From Chitinophaga lutea (lineage in GTDB: Bacteria > Bacteroidota > Bacteroidia > Chitinophagales > Chitinophagaceae): DNA of 64,000 nt. The stretch lies in assembly GCF_003813775.1 (NCBI RefSeq), contig NZ_RPDH01000001.1:1860001-1924000 (forward strand). The letters are read 5' to 3'. Below the pieces are notes generated by a model. The model saw only the letters and a program-made list of their open reading frames with translations. It did no database searches and was not told where the DNA came from. This document shows, piece by piece, positions 23,969 to 33,269 of this stretch (its first letter is position 1; the number at the start of each line of letters is the position of its first letter). The translations under genes were made by a program, and so were the position numbers.

Positions 23969-24631
23969 TTAATCGTGCTGCGCGCTGTTCAGAAAATTAA
24001 CGAACGGCTGCATCACGGCGAATGTGCGCAGGATCTCGCGCACGAGTGTAGGTTGTATGGCGGCTTCGTCCGTTACGTTGTGGGTCACCACCAGGCTTTT
24101 TAATTTGATATACGCGATGGCGGGATTGTCTTCATGATACCCCTGCGGCACCGTTTTCAACGTGTCGCCGTTCACTTTTCCGAACACGCGTATAAATTCC
24201 TTTTGTCCCACGATGCTTTCGAATGTGGGAAAGTTATAATCGATTTCCTGTCTTATTTTTTTCAGCACTGGCGCCTCGGGCATCCAGATGCCGCCGCCGG
24301 CGAAGCTGTTGCCGCCCGGCTCGAGATGGAAATAATAACCTGCGTACGGGCTTTTTTTGCCGCCTTTGGAAAAGGACGCGCCCATATTGGTCTTATAGGG
24401 CGTTTTGTCTTTGGAGAACCGGACGTCCTTATAAATGCGGAATACACAGTCTTTCACCTGCAGGCCCGCCATGGCCGGGTCCATTTTGACCAGGCCGTCT
24501 ATGATCTGCTGTACCAGGCTCTCGAAATCCTCCTTCGCCTGATGATACTGGGCTTTATTTTCATCAAACCAGGCCTTGTCATTATGCAGCCGGAGGTCTT
24601 TCAGGAATTTCAAAGTGGAACGTTGTAGCAT
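23969..24631 (-). CDS. DUF2461 (TIGR02453) family protein
   Basis: 220 residues from the ATG at 24631; 11 upstream codons are open but would place the start within a hairpin. The motifs LHNDKAWFDENKAQYHQAKEDFE, FRIYKDVRFSKDKTPYKTN and GYYFHLEPGGNSFAGGGIWMPE are typical of the family. It is a cytosolic single-domain protein found widely in bacteria. Its biochemical role is not known to me. A compact hairpin lies directly upstream. Confidence 0.88.
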   Translation of the reverse strand: MLQRSTLKFLKDLRLHNDKAWFDENKAQYHQAKEDFESLVQQIIDGLVKMDPAMAGLQVKDCVFRIYKDVRFSKDKTPYKTNMGASFSKGGKKSPYAGYYFHLEPGGNSFAGGGIWMPEAPVLKKIRQEIDYNFPTFESIVGQKEFIRVFGKVNGDTLKTVPQGYHEDNPAIAYIKLKSLVVTHNVTDEAAIQPTLVREILRTFAVMQPFVNFLNSAQHD

Positions 24632-24637
24632 AAAAAT

Positions 24638-24655
24638 TGCCCCTTTTGGGGCAAA
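24638..24655. promoter_or_regulatory. Hairpin immediately upstream of the DUF2461 gene
   Basis: TTGCCCCTTTTGGGGCAA is a perfect inverted repeat ending 7 bases before the start codon. In an mRNA starting upstream it would hide the ribosome site. A TATCTTTTTG -7-like sequence (minus strand) partly overlaps it. Confidence 0.4.
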
Positions 24656-24662
24656 AAGATAC

Positions 24663-24708
24663 AAAAACTCCGGTTTGCCGGGAGATTTTTTCCCGCGACA
24701 AACCGGAG
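24663..24708 (-). terminator. Terminator of the porin gene
   Basis: Stem CTCCGGTTTG (24668-24677) / CAAACCGGAG (24699-24708) with an inner CGGGAGA/TCCCG stem, followed on the minus strand by a T tract (A-run 24663-24667). Confidence 0.75.
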
Positions 24709-24719
24709 CTGTTGAATAA

Positions 24720-24742
24720 GGGCCGGCTAAACTAACCGGCCC
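24720..24742. terminator. Second hairpin after the porin gene
   Basis: GGGCCGG (24720-24726) pairs with CCGGCCC (24736-24742), loop 9. It has no T tract and precedes the stronger terminator, so the two act in series. Confidence 0.5.
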
Positions 24743-24792
24743 TTCAGCATAATGGTCTGGTTAAACCTTCTTATATGAGCCAGGGTTTAGAT

Positions 24793-25854
24793 TTAGAATT
24801 TGTAAATGGCGGCCAGCAGTACATTGGCGGAATTGCTTTTGGGCGTTTCCGCTTTTTTCATGAATGCATCTTCAGACGCCATGTCCATTCTTACCTCGGG
24901 AATCAGGGTAAACCCGCCGATCTTGTACTGCCCGGAAAGCGTGAGGGCAAATACGTTGCCGCCTTCTGGATATTCGGCCAGGGAATAGAATTTCTTGCCG
25001 TCTTTGTCTGACAGATACTCGCCACGCAGGGTCAGGCCGAAACTTTCCACCGGGTCGTAACTCAGGTACAGGGCAGAGCCGAACCAGTTACCTTTCGTAT
25101 CATCCGGTTTGTTTTTGTACATGCTCACGGTGCCGTTGTAACCGAGGCTGAACTTGGGGCTTACCTGGTAGGTGATCACCGCGTCCAGTTGATCGTTACG
25201 GGTTTTGAGGGTATCGATACCGCCGATGTAGTTCAGGTAAAATTTGAATGGCACTTCAGCCGGGGCAAATCCATATTGCGCGCCTACATACTTGATGCCT
25301 CCCCATCCGGCGGCAGATTTGAAATCCGTCGGGTTAAAAACCCCCACCATGAAGTTATGCGAACCGAAAGTCATATCGGCTTTCACACCGGTGTGGAAAA
25401 AGGGGCCGTAGGAAAACATGTAAGACATGCTGTAGTTCCTGTTAGCGTAAGCGTCCACCAGTTCGTACCCTACGTGCGTGCTGTAGCTGCCCATGGTGAA
25501 TTTCAGCCAGCTGGCAGGCGCATAGGAAATATATAATTGTTTGATGGCAAAACGGGTGCGATCGTCGTTATAAGAAAAATCCTCCGCCCTTTTTCCGAAG
25601 CCCAGATCCGCAACCAGCCCCACGTTTTTGAATGAACTTTCCAGTTTGAGGGAAATCATGTTCAGTTCAAAGGAGTTGTGCGTGTTGGTGAAACTGGTTT
25701 TTCCGTCGGTGGCGTTTTCATTGAGGTTATACTTATAATACACATCGGCAGAACCTGATAACTTAAATCCTACAGGAAGCAGCCGTGTAGAATCCTGTGC
25801 GGAGACAGACATAGCAGAGCATACAGCCAGAAGCGCGAATAAACTTTTTTTCAT
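24793..25854 (-). CDS. Outer-membrane beta-barrel porin-like protein (BBP2 type)
   Basis: 353 residues with a signal peptide (about 1-19, ending VSAQ). The rest is built of alternating strands with aromatic girdles (FKLSGSADVYYKYNLNEN, LVADLGFGKRAEDFSY, YNLMFSYGPFF-type strands) and ends in LLAAIYKF, a typical C-terminal barrel strand. It resembles the putative beta-barrel porin-2 family. It lies downstream of the ammonium transporter on the same strand, separated by about 195 bases and a hairpin. A joint role in nitrogen uptake is possible but unproven. Confidence 0.75.
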   Translation of the reverse strand: MKKSLFALLAVCSAMSVSAQDSTRLLPVGFKLSGSADVYYKYNLNENATDGKTSFTNTHNSFELNMISLKLESSFKNVGLVADLGFGKRAEDFSYNDDRTRFAIKQLYISYAPASWLKFTMGSYSTHVGYELVDAYANRNYSMSYMFSYGPFFHTGVKADMTFGSHNFMVGVFNPTDFKSAAGWGGIKYVGAQYGFAPAEVPFKFYLNYIGGIDTLKTRNDQLDAVITYQVSPKFSLGYNGTVSMYKNKPDDTKGNWFGSALYLSYDPVESFGLTLRGEYLSDKDGKKFYSLAEYPEGGNVFALTLSGQYKIGGFTLIPEVRMDMASEDAFMKKAETPKSNSANVLLAAIYKF

Positions 25855-25947
25855 TATACGGGAGGTTTGGTTTGAACTTGGTTAATAAAGCAATAAGGGC
25901 CGCTGGTTGTTGAGGTGCTGAGTGGGGGCATAAGCCGCCCGGACCGC

Positions 25948-25981
25948 TTACCACCACAGCGGTAGAGCGCCGTGGTGGTAA
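25948..25981. other. Hairpin between ammonium transporter and porin genes
   Basis: TTACCACCAC (25948-25957) pairs perfectly with GTGGTGGTAA (25972-25981). It lies 67 bases after the amt stop on the minus strand and has no T tract, so it may be a weak terminator or a processing site. Confidence 0.5.
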
Positions 25982-26048
25982 ACAATGTAAATCCGGATCA
26001 AACAATAGAACTAACTAGATATTGACTGGTTGATAAGATGAAAAGGGA

Positions 26049-27446
26049 CTAGGACTGCTGTACGCCTACTTCTTCGTCGGCAAGCGCACCGTGGCCATTC
26101 ACACTGAGGTTAGTGGGATGGTACGTTTCGTTGTGCTGTGTAACGTCCAGGCCGAGTTCTTCTTCCTGTTCGGTTACGCGCAGCGGGTGGATGAAGTTGA
26201 TGAGTTTGAATATAGCCCATGATACGATAAAGCTATAGCTCACTACCAGCAACAGGCCAAGCACCTGGTTTTTGAAGAGGTTGAAGTTACCGTAAGCCCA
26301 GCCGCTTTCAGTGAGGGCGGGATTTACAGCAGCAGAAGCAAACACACCGGTGAGGAGCATGCCGGTCATACCGCCTACACCGTGGCAGGGGAATACGTCC
26401 AGCGTATCATCAATGGAAGATTTGTTTTTGTAGTGCACCACGATATTGGAGATGATGGCTGCAACAAAACCGATGAACAGGCTCTGCGGAACACCAACGT
26501 AACCGGCTGCAGGCGTGATGGCTACCAGGCCAACTACGGCGCCGATACAGAAACCGAGCACAGAAGGTTTTCTACCGCGGATAACATCGAAGAATATCCA
26601 GGAGAGACCGGCGGCGGCGGTGGCGGTATTGGTGGCGGCAAAGGCGGTTACAGCCAGGGCATTAGCACCCAGGGAAGAACCTGCGTTGAAACCGAACCAG
26701 CCGAACCAGAGCAGACCGGTACCGATCAGTACGAAAGGAATGTTGGCAGGCTGCAGTTCCTGTTTGGCGATGTGCGCTTTACGGCGTTTCAACACCAGGG
26801 CGCCGGCCAGTGCAGCGCAACCGGCGGAAATATGCACAACGGTACCACCGGCAAAGTCGAGCACACCCAGTTTAAAGAGGATGCCTTCCGGATGCCAGGT
26901 CCAGTGTGCGATGGGCGCATACACCAGGAGGCTGAACAGTACCATGAATAATACATAAGAAGTGAAGCGGATACGCTCAGCCACCGCACCCACCACGAGG
27001 GCCGGGGTGATTACGGCAAATTTCAGCTGGAAGAGCGCAAACAGCAGCAGGGGAATGGTGGCTCCCAGGCTCCAGGGCTCACCGGACGCAACCCCCTTAA
27101 AGAAAAAGAAGGTGGTAGGGTCGCCGATCAGGCCGTTCTGAGAGGTGCCGAATGCAAGGCTGAAACCAACCACCACCCAGATCACACTGATGAGGCCGGT
27201 TGCGATAAAGCTTTGCATCATGGTAGAAATCACATTCTTGCGGTTTACCATGCCTCCGTAGAAGAATGAAAGACCGGGTGTCATTAAAAACACCAAAGAG
27301 GTAGCTACCAATATCCAGGCGATATCTGCTACATTATATTTGCCGGCATCAGCAAATGTGGGCATAGTGGGAAGAAATATGCCAATTACTGCGAGTGCAG
27401 TCAAAAAAACAAAAGGCAGATAGTCCTGAATTGAAACTTTCTTCAT
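26049..27446 (-). CDS. amt: Ammonium transporter (Amt family)
   Basis: 465 residues with about eleven membrane helices. The motifs FFYGGMVNRKNVISTMMQS, DFAGGTVVHISAGCAALAG, WFGWFGFNAGSS and the late FPCHGVGGMTGMLLTGVFA carry the twin pore histidines and the phenylalanine gate region of the family. It moves ammonium across the inner membrane. The first 25 residues form an extra hydrophobic segment that may be a cleaved signal. No GlnK/PII gene is adjacent, which is unusual outside Bacteroidota. The C-terminal tail is extended and acidic. Confidence 0.94.
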   Translation of the reverse strand: MKKVSIQDYLPFVFLTALAVIGIFLPTMPTFADAGKYNVADIAWILVATSLVFLMTPGLSFFYGGMVNRKNVISTMMQSFIATGLISVIWVVVGFSLAFGTSQNGLIGDPTTFFFFKGVASGEPWSLGATIPLLLFALFQLKFAVITPALVVGAVAERIRFTSYVLFMVLFSLLVYAPIAHWTWHPEGILFKLGVLDFAGGTVVHISAGCAALAGALVLKRRKAHIAKQELQPANIPFVLIGTGLLWFGWFGFNAGSSLGANALAVTAFAATNTATAAAGLSWIFFDVIRGRKPSVLGFCIGAVVGLVAITPAAGYVGVPQSLFIGFVAAIISNIVVHYKNKSSIDDTLDVFPCHGVGGMTGMLLTGVFASAAVNPALTESGWAYGNFNLFKNQVLGLLLVVSYSFIVSWAIFKLINFIHPLRVTEQEEELGLDVTQHNETYHPTNLSVNGHGALADEEVGVQQS

Positions 27447-27470
27447 AGCGTATCATTTTAAATTTCGAAA

Positions 27471-27501
27471 TAAAAGTAGGCATGCAATTTAAAACGTCAA
27501 A
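27471..27501 (-). promoter_or_regulatory. Probable promoter of the ammonium transporter gene
   Basis: On the minus strand TTTG (complement of 27498-27501), a 19-base spacer and TACTTTTA (complement of 27471-27478, seven of eight matches to TAnnTTTG) lie 24 bases before the ATG. Confidence 0.45.
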
Positions 27502-27766
27502 TAGAAGGGGCAAAAATTGGAAATATTTGAAAAAATGGGCTTGAAGAAGGCTCAGAAAACAATCAAATACATATTAATTATAATATAATTACTGTTTTTG
27601 CGTGGTGCAATAGTGCTAATATTGGTTGTTTTTGCACTTTAAAATAATGATAATAAATGAGTTACAAAAATATTGCCGCCCGATTACGAAATTCTAATTT
27701 TCACTGGGGCAGTTATCACTGTAAAATTTCAAAAATCGCTTGAATCTTTTGACTGATAAGGATTTA
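27502..27766. other. AT-rich gap upstream of the ammonium transporter
   Basis: No gene is visible. It holds a short inverted repeat GTGCAA ... TTGCAC around 27604-27636. Upstream control sites for amt could lie here; I saw no sigma-54-type motif. Confidence 0.35.
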
Positions 27767-27814
27767 AATATTAAAAGGGATAATGTTGTTTAGTAAAAAA
27801 CACCATTATCCCTT
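27767..27814 (-). terminator. Terminator of uvrB
   Basis: Perfect 11-bp stem AAGGGATAATG (27775-27785) / CATTATCCCTT (27804-27814), loop 18 bases. On the minus strand it runs into TTTTAATATTTAAA. It lies 47 bases after the uvrB stop. Confidence 0.7.
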
Positions 27815-27860
27815 CAATTATATTACAATAAATTCTATGTAATGTTTGTTGTTTTAGCAA

Positions 27861-29909
27861 CTATTTCCGCTTCATGTTCTCCAGTTCCTGCTGCATGGCA
27901 AACATCTGGTCCCTTAATCGGGCGGCTTCCATAAAATCGAGGTCTTTCGCGGCCTTCTCCATTTCCTTCCGCACCCGCTGGATGGATTTTTCCATCTGTG
28001 GAATGCTAGAAATGGTATTCTGGTTGAATACCACCCCTTCGTCAGCCACTACGGCCATCTCGTCATGCACAGCGTAAGGCGAACTGTCGTCGAAGTGCCT
28101 GATCTCCAGCACCGCCGTCTGTCCCATGATCTGTTCTTTCGACTTGAGCACGGTTTTAGGCGTAATGCCGTGCTCCTCGTTGTATTTCCGCTGTTTCTCC
28201 CGGCGGCGCGAAGTTTCGTCGATCGTACGCTGCATGCTGTCGGTTATCTTATCGGCGTAAAATATCACCAGCCCGTCCACGTTCCTCGCAGCGCGCCCGG
28301 CAGTCTGCGTCAGCGAGCGCTCGTCGCGCAGGAAACCTTCTTTATCGGCATCAAGGATGGCCACCAACGATACTTCGGGCAGGTCGAGACCCTCCCTCAG
28401 CAGGTTCACCCCTACCAGCACGTCGATATTGCCAAGGCGCAGGTCACGGAGAATCTCCACGCGTTCCAGCGTATCCACCTCGGAGTGAATGTAACGGCTC
28501 TTAATATTAATACGGTGCAGGTATTTGTCCATTTCTTCTGCCATCCGCTTGGTAAGCGTGGTTACAAGCACCCTGTCGCCTTTCAGCACACGTTTATCTA
28601 TTTCATCCAGCAGGTCATCCACCTGGTTTTTGCTGGGCCGCACCTCAATGGGGGGATCCAGCAGGCCGGTGGGACGAACGATCTGTTCCACCACCACACC
28701 TTCCGTCTGTTTCAGTTCATATTCACCCGGGGTGGCGCTTACGTAAATGGTCTGGTTCAGCAGGTTTTCGAACTCGTGGAAGTTCAGCGGCCGGTTATCC
28801 AATGCTGATGGCAGGCGGAAGCCGAAATCCACCAGGGTCAGTTTCCGGGAACGGTCGCCGCCGTACATGCCGCTCACCTGGGGAATGGTTACGTGGCTTT
28901 CGTCGATCACCAGCAAAAAGTCTTTCGGGAAATAGTCGAGCAGGCAGAACGGCCGTGTTCCGGGGCTCCTGCGGTCGAGGAACCGGGAATAGTTTTCGAT
29001 GCCGCTGCAATAACCCAGTTCGCGGATCATCTCCACATCGTAGTTCACCCGCTCGGACAACCGCTGCGCTTCGATCAGCTTCCCCTGGCTTTTGAAATAT
29101 TCCACCTGGGCCGTCAGTTCATCCTGGATTTCGTGCAGGATCTGCACCATCAGATCTTTCGGGGCGAGGTAAAGATTGGCGGGGAATACGGCCGCCGTAT
29201 CGAGTGTAGCAATGCGTTTGCCGTTGGTGACGTCAAAACTTTCTATCTCTTCGATTTCGTCTCCGAAAAATGTAATACGGTAGCCATAGTCGACGTACGG
29301 CAGGTTAATATCTACGGTATCGCCCTGCACCCGGAAATTACCGCGGTTGAAATCGCCGGTGGTGCGGGTGTAAAGGGCGTTGACGAGGCCGTGCAGCAGG
29401 GTGTTGCGGCCGATGGTCAGCCCTTTGTGGATACGGATGATGCCGTTTTCAAAATCGGTGGGGTTACCCATACCGTAGATGCACGACACACTGGCCACCA
29501 CGATGATGTCGCGACGGCCGGACAGCAGGTTGCTGGTCGCCCTGAGCCGCAGTTTATCCAGCTCTTCGTTGATCGCCAGGTCTTTTTCGATATAGGTATC
29601 GCTCACCGGCATATAGGCTTCCGGCTGGTAATAGTCGTAATAACTCACGAAGTATTCCACGGCGTTTTCCGGGAAAAACTGTTTGAACTCGCCGTACAAC
29701 TGGGCTACGAGGGTCTTGTTATGCGTCAGTACGAGCGTGGGCTTCTGTACATTCTGTATAACATTGGCCACGGTAAAAGTTTTCCCCGAGCCGGTCACAC
29801 CCAGCAGGGTTTGTCCGCGCTCGCCATCCTGCAAACCTTCCGTCAACAGGCGGATGGCCTGCGGCTGGTCGCCCGCCGGCTGATATGGTGCATGCAACTT
29901 AAAAGGCAT
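27861..29909 (-). CDS. uvrB: Excinuclease ABC subunit B
   Basis: 682 residues, normal length. Damage-verifying helicase-like subunit of nucleotide excision repair. Visible motifs are Walker A GVTGSGKTF (about 39-47), the beta-hairpin region VSYYDYYQPEAYMP, the DEAD-like VIDESHVTIPQ, the helicase motif LREGLDLPEVSLV and QTAGRAARN, and a C-terminal UVR domain (KEMEKAAKDLDFMEAARLRDQM). The ATG at 29909 matches the family N-terminus. It is divergent from an S1/P1 nuclease, with an inverted repeat between them. Confidence 0.97.
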   Translation of the reverse strand: MPFKLHAPYQPAGDQPQAIRLLTEGLQDGERGQTLLGVTGSGKTFTVANVIQNVQKPTLVLTHNKTLVAQLYGEFKQFFPENAVEYFVSYYDYYQPEAYMPVSDTYIEKDLAINEELDKLRLRATSNLLSGRRDIIVVASVSCIYGMGNPTDFENGIIRIHKGLTIGRNTLLHGLVNALYTRTTGDFNRGNFRVQGDTVDINLPYVDYGYRITFFGDEIEEIESFDVTNGKRIATLDTAAVFPANLYLAPKDLMVQILHEIQDELTAQVEYFKSQGKLIEAQRLSERVNYDVEMIRELGYCSGIENYSRFLDRRSPGTRPFCLLDYFPKDFLLVIDESHVTIPQVSGMYGGDRSRKLTLVDFGFRLPSALDNRPLNFHEFENLLNQTIYVSATPGEYELKQTEGVVVEQIVRPTGLLDPPIEVRPSKNQVDDLLDEIDKRVLKGDRVLVTTLTKRMAEEMDKYLHRINIKSRYIHSEVDTLERVEILRDLRLGNIDVLVGVNLLREGLDLPEVSLVAILDADKEGFLRDERSLTQTAGRAARNVDGLVIFYADKITDSMQRTIDETSRRREKQRKYNEEHGITPKTVLKSKEQIMGQTAVLEIRHFDDSSPYAVHDEMAVVADEGVVFNQNTISSIPQMEKSIQRVRKEMEKAAKDLDFMEAARLRDQMFAMQQELENMKRK

Positions 29910-29937
29910 ATATTATCTGGATTTCCTGATTGGGAAA

Positions 29938-29974
29938 CGAATTTCGGTATTTAGCGGGGAATGACCGAAATTCG
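29938..29974. promoter_or_regulatory. 11-bp perfect inverted repeat in the uvrB/nuclease divergent region
   Basis: CGAATTTCGGT (29938-29948) and ACCGAAATTCG (29964-29974) are exact reverse complements around a 15-base centre. The site lies 28 bases upstream of the uvrB start and 28 bases upstream of the nuclease start, so it could be a shared operator or a hairpin. Confidence 0.5.
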
Positions 29975-30002
29975 GACGTTAAAATATTACAAATAGCACT
30001 TC

Positions 30003-30803
30003 ATGAGAAAACATTTTTGGGCAGTGGCGCTGGCTGGCCTGCTGCTGACGGGAACCACCACCGCCAAAGCCTGGGGCCCTATCGGGCACCGCGTTGTAGC
30101 CGAAATAGCGGGCTTTCACCTGAGCCAGAAGGCCCGCGCGGGCATCAGCGCCATCATCGGCAACGAAACGCTGGCCATGATCGCCAACTGGCCCGACTTC
30201 ATCAAATCGGACACCACAGGCCGGTATAAGCATACATCGCCCTGGCATTACCTCGATTTTCCCGGCCACTGCAGCCGCGGCGTGTTCGACAGCATCATGG
30301 CCGCCTCCACCGGCGAAAACATCCATACCATGACGCTGGCCATGATCAAGGAACTGAAAAGCCCGGCCACGTCCAAAGACCGCAAACGGTTCGCTCTCAG
30401 CTTCCTCGTGCATATGATCGGCGACATGCATATGCCCCTGCACGTAGGGCGCGACGAGGACATGGGCGGTAACAAGATCCAGGTCACCTGGTTCGACCGG
30501 CCCACCAACCTGCACCGGGTATGGGACGAGCACCTCATCGATTTTCAGCAATACAGCTACACCGAATATGCCGGCATTCTGCAGCGCCTCCTCGCGCCGG
30601 GGCAGCTCAAACAAGTGCAGACCGGCAGTTTTGCGGACTGGATGTGGGAATCGCACCTGGTATCCGACACTATCTACGACCAGATCAAACCGGGCGACAA
30701 ACTCAGCTATCGCTACAACTTCCTGTTTGCCGATACGCTCAACGATCAGTTGCTGAAAGGCGGCGTACGGCTGGCGAAGGTGCTGAACGAAGTGTTCAAA
30801 TAA
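30003..30803 (+). CDS. Secreted S1/P1-type zinc nuclease
   Basis: 266 residues. A signal peptide ends in AKA, making Trp24 the mature N-terminus as needed for the first zinc site. The trinuclear zinc ligands are visible: Trp24, His29, His137, Asp141, His143, His147, Asp153 and the NLHRVWDEHLI segment (His171, Asp175). Enzymes of this family cleave single-stranded DNA and RNA, giving 5'-phosphate ends, in the periplasm or outside. The length is typical. A terminator follows 18 bases after the stop. Confidence 0.93.
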   Translation: MRKHFWAVALAGLLLTGTTTAKAWGPIGHRVVAEIAGFHLSQKARAGISAIIGNETLAMIANWPDFIKSDTTGRYKHTSPWHYLDFPGHCSRGVFDSIMAASTGENIHTMTLAMIKELKSPATSKDRKRFALSFLVHMIGDMHMPLHVGRDEDMGGNKIQVTWFDRPTNLHRVWDEHLIDFQQYSYTEYAGILQRLLAPGQLKQVQTGSFADWMWESHLVSDTIYDQIKPGDKLSYRYNFLFADTLNDQLLKGGVRLAKVLNEVFK

Positions 30804-30821
30804 GGGATTTCATATAAAAAG

Positions 30822-30858
30822 AAAGCGGTTGCATCTTTCCAGATGGCAACCGCTTTTT
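30822..30858. terminator. Bidirectional terminator between nuclease and kinase genes
   Basis: AAAGCGGTTGC (30822-30832) pairs with GCAACCGCTTT (30846-30856), with T tract on the plus strand and an A tract before it that serves the minus strand. Confidence 0.87.
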
Positions 30859-30875
30859 AAATTTATGCAGGCCTG

Positions 30876-31799
30876 TTATACCAGGTCGATGTCAAAATTC
30901 ACCAGCTGCACAAACTGCTCCAGCCGGGCGCTGATATCTTCTTTCGTGATTTCACGCAGGCGGGCTGCGCCGAATTTTTCCACGCAGAAAGAAGCCATTG
31001 CAGAACCGACGATGATCGCAGTTTTCATATTTTCGAAAGAAATGTCCTTTGTTTTCGCCAGGTGGCCCATGAAGCCGCCTGCAAAGGTGTCGCCGGCGCC
31101 GGTGGGGTCAAATACTTCTTCCAGCGGCAGGGCGGGTGCGAAAAACACGTGGTTTTCGTTAAACAGCAGCGCGCCGTGCTCACCTTTTTTGATGATCAGG
31201 TAACGCGGGCCCATGGTCAGGATCTTCTTCGCCGCCTTCACGATGGAATATTCTCCCGTCAGCTGGCGGGCCTCGCTATCGTTGACCATCAGCACATCCA
31301 CCATTTTGAGGGTTTTGAGCAGGTCTTCCAGCGCTACATCCATCCAGAAGTTCATCGTATCCATCACGATGAGCTTGGGACGGGTGGTCATCTGGTTAAT
31401 CACGCTCATCTGCACCTGGGGCGTGAGGTTACCAAGAATGAGAAACTCGCTGCCCTGGTAGCTGGGAGGGATGACCGGCTGAAAATCCGCCAGCACATTC
31501 AGTTCCGTCGCCAATGTATCGCGGGAGTTCATATCGAGATGATATCTGCCCGCCCAATAAAAGGATTTTTCGTCTTTTTTCACCTGCACGCCGTCCAGCG
31601 ACACGCCTCTCTTTACCAGGGCATCCAGTTCCGCCTGGGGAAAATCACCGCCGATAACAGATACCTGGTTAACAGGCTGTACAAAGTTGGACGCTGCCCA
31701 TGCGATATATGAAGCGGAGCCACCCACGATTTTATCCGATTTACCAAAGGGCGTTTCAATATCGTCGAACGCCATGGTACCAACTACGGTAAGAGACAT
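30876..31799 (-). CDS. PfkB-family sugar kinase
   Basis: 307 residues. The PfkB signature DPTGAGDTFAGGF is at 231-243, with catalytic Asp237 and the GAGD anion hole. The N-terminal GGSASYIAWAASNF (26-39) is the substrate-side motif, and MVNDSEARQLTGE (171-183) marks the second signature. It phosphorylates a sugar, nucleoside or related alcohol, but the exact substrate cannot be fixed from the sequence. It is followed by a terminator and starts 54 bases after the MATE gene on the same strand. Confidence 0.9.
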   Translation of the reverse strand: MSLTVVGTMAFDDIETPFGKSDKIVGGSASYIAWAASNFVQPVNQVSVIGGDFPQAELDALVKRGVSLDGVQVKKDEKSFYWAGRYHLDMNSRDTLATELNVLADFQPVIPPSYQGSEFLILGNLTPQVQMSVINQMTTRPKLIVMDTMNFWMDVALEDLLKTLKMVDVLMVNDSEARQLTGEYSIVKAAKKILTMGPRYLIIKKGEHGALLFNENHVFFAPALPLEEVFDPTGAGDTFAGGFMGHLAKTKDISFENMKTAIIVGSAMASFCVEKFGAARLREITKEDISARLEQFVQLVNFDIDLV

Positions 31800-31853
31800 G
31801 TAAGGAAGTGATTTAAAGGTTTTAAAAACGGAGCAAATGTAACGAATTCGCTC

Positions 31854-33269
31854 CTAAACCTTTATTTTCTTCCAGTTTCCCCGTTTAAATATAACAATGG
31901 CCGTTACGGCAATCACCGATTCGGCGATCACAATGGCCGTAAATACCCCGTTGGGGCCCCATTTGAACATTACCGAGAGCATCCAGGCCAGGGGAATCTG
32001 CAGGGCCCAGAAGCCGAACAGGTTGATGAGCGTGGGCGTGCGGGTGTCGCCGGCGCCGTTGAACGATTGTGACATCACCATGCCGAAGGCATAAAACACG
32101 TAGCCGATGCTCATGAGGCGAAGGCCTTTGATACCGATCTCCAGCACGGCAGCGTCGCGGGTAAAGACCCGCATGATCTGGGGTGCCAGGATGATGAATA
32201 TTACCGATACGATGCCGAGGAAGATCATATTCATATAGGCGGCCTTCCAGACGCTCTTTTCCGCCCGTTCCGGCTCGCCCGCGCCGAGGTTCTGGCCTAC
32301 GAGGGTGGCGGCAGCGTTGGCGAGACCCCAGGCCGGCAGAATGGCGAAAACGATCACCCGGATGGCGAAGGTATAACCAGCCAGCGCGTCTTCCCCGAAC
32401 TGGGAAATGATGCGGATGAGGAACAGCCAGCTGGCGGAACCGATCAGGAACTGCAGGGTGCCGCCGGAGGCAAGGCTGACCATTTTCAGAATCACCTCCC
32501 ATCTGGGTTTCAGGTGCCGCCATGCGATGGCGATCAGCTTTTTTCCGCTGCAAAGATGATACACCTGGTAGGCAACACCGGCACCGCGCCCAATGGTAGT
32601 GGCAATGGCCGCCCCTTCGAGCCCCAGCGCGGGAACAGGCCCCAGCCCGTAAATCAGCAGGGGGCACAGGAATATGTTCAGGATGTTGGCCAGCCAGAGG
32701 CTACGCATCGCTATACTGGCCTCACCCGCCCCGCGGAATATCCCGTTGATCAGGAACAGGAACACGATCACGAAATTGGAAGCCAGCGCTATTTTCGTGT
32801 ACCCATGCCCGGTGCTGACCATTGCCGCGTCCGCCCCCATCAGCTGCAGTATTTCGCGGGAGTAAAGGAGGCCGGCCACACTCACCAGTGCGGAAAAACC
32901 CATGGCCAGGTAAACGGCCTGCACGGCCGCGCGGGCCGCTCCTTCAGAATCTTTTTCCCCGGTACGCCTGGCAACAATGGCGGTAGCTGCCATGCTGATA
33001 CCGAGGGCGATGGCGTAAATGATGCTGAGCACGGATTCCGTCAGGCCCACCGTGGCAATGGCCGCGTTGCCGAGGCCGCCCACGAAAAAGGCGTCGACCA
33101 ATGCAAATAACGATTCCATCGTCATTTCCAGCATCATCGGAATGGCCAGTAATATCAGTGCGCGGTTGATGCTGCCCGCGGTATAAACTTTTTCGTTGCC
33201 TTTGATGGCTTCTTTGAATAACTGGAAAAATTGCTGCGTGCGGGAAACTGCCCGCGTAATGCTTCGCAT
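31854..33269 (-). CDS. MATE-family multidrug/metabolite exporter
   Basis: 471 residues with twelve predicted helices in two repeats. The motifs INRALILLAIPMMLEMTMES and GLGNAAIATVGL in the first half, and the mirrored GWGLANAAATLVGQNLGAG in the second half, fit the NorM/DinF branch. Such exporters use sodium or proton gradients to expel cationic drugs or metabolites. It may be cotranscribed with the PfkB kinase gene. The first 25 residues are a soluble extension. Confidence 0.9.
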   Translation of the reverse strand: MRSITRAVSRTQQFFQLFKEAIKGNEKVYTAGSINRALILLAIPMMLEMTMESLFALVDAFFVGGLGNAAIATVGLTESVLSIIYAIALGISMAATAIVARRTGEKDSEGAARAAVQAVYLAMGFSALVSVAGLLYSREILQLMGADAAMVSTGHGYTKIALASNFVIVFLFLINGIFRGAGEASIAMRSLWLANILNIFLCPLLIYGLGPVPALGLEGAAIATTIGRGAGVAYQVYHLCSGKKLIAIAWRHLKPRWEVILKMVSLASGGTLQFLIGSASWLFLIRIISQFGEDALAGYTFAIRVIVFAILPAWGLANAAATLVGQNLGAGEPERAEKSVWKAAYMNMIFLGIVSVIFIILAPQIMRVFTRDAAVLEIGIKGLRLMSIGYVFYAFGMVMSQSFNGAGDTRTPTLINLFGFWALQIPLAWMLSVMFKWGPNGVFTAIVIAESVIAVTAIVIFKRGNWKKIKV

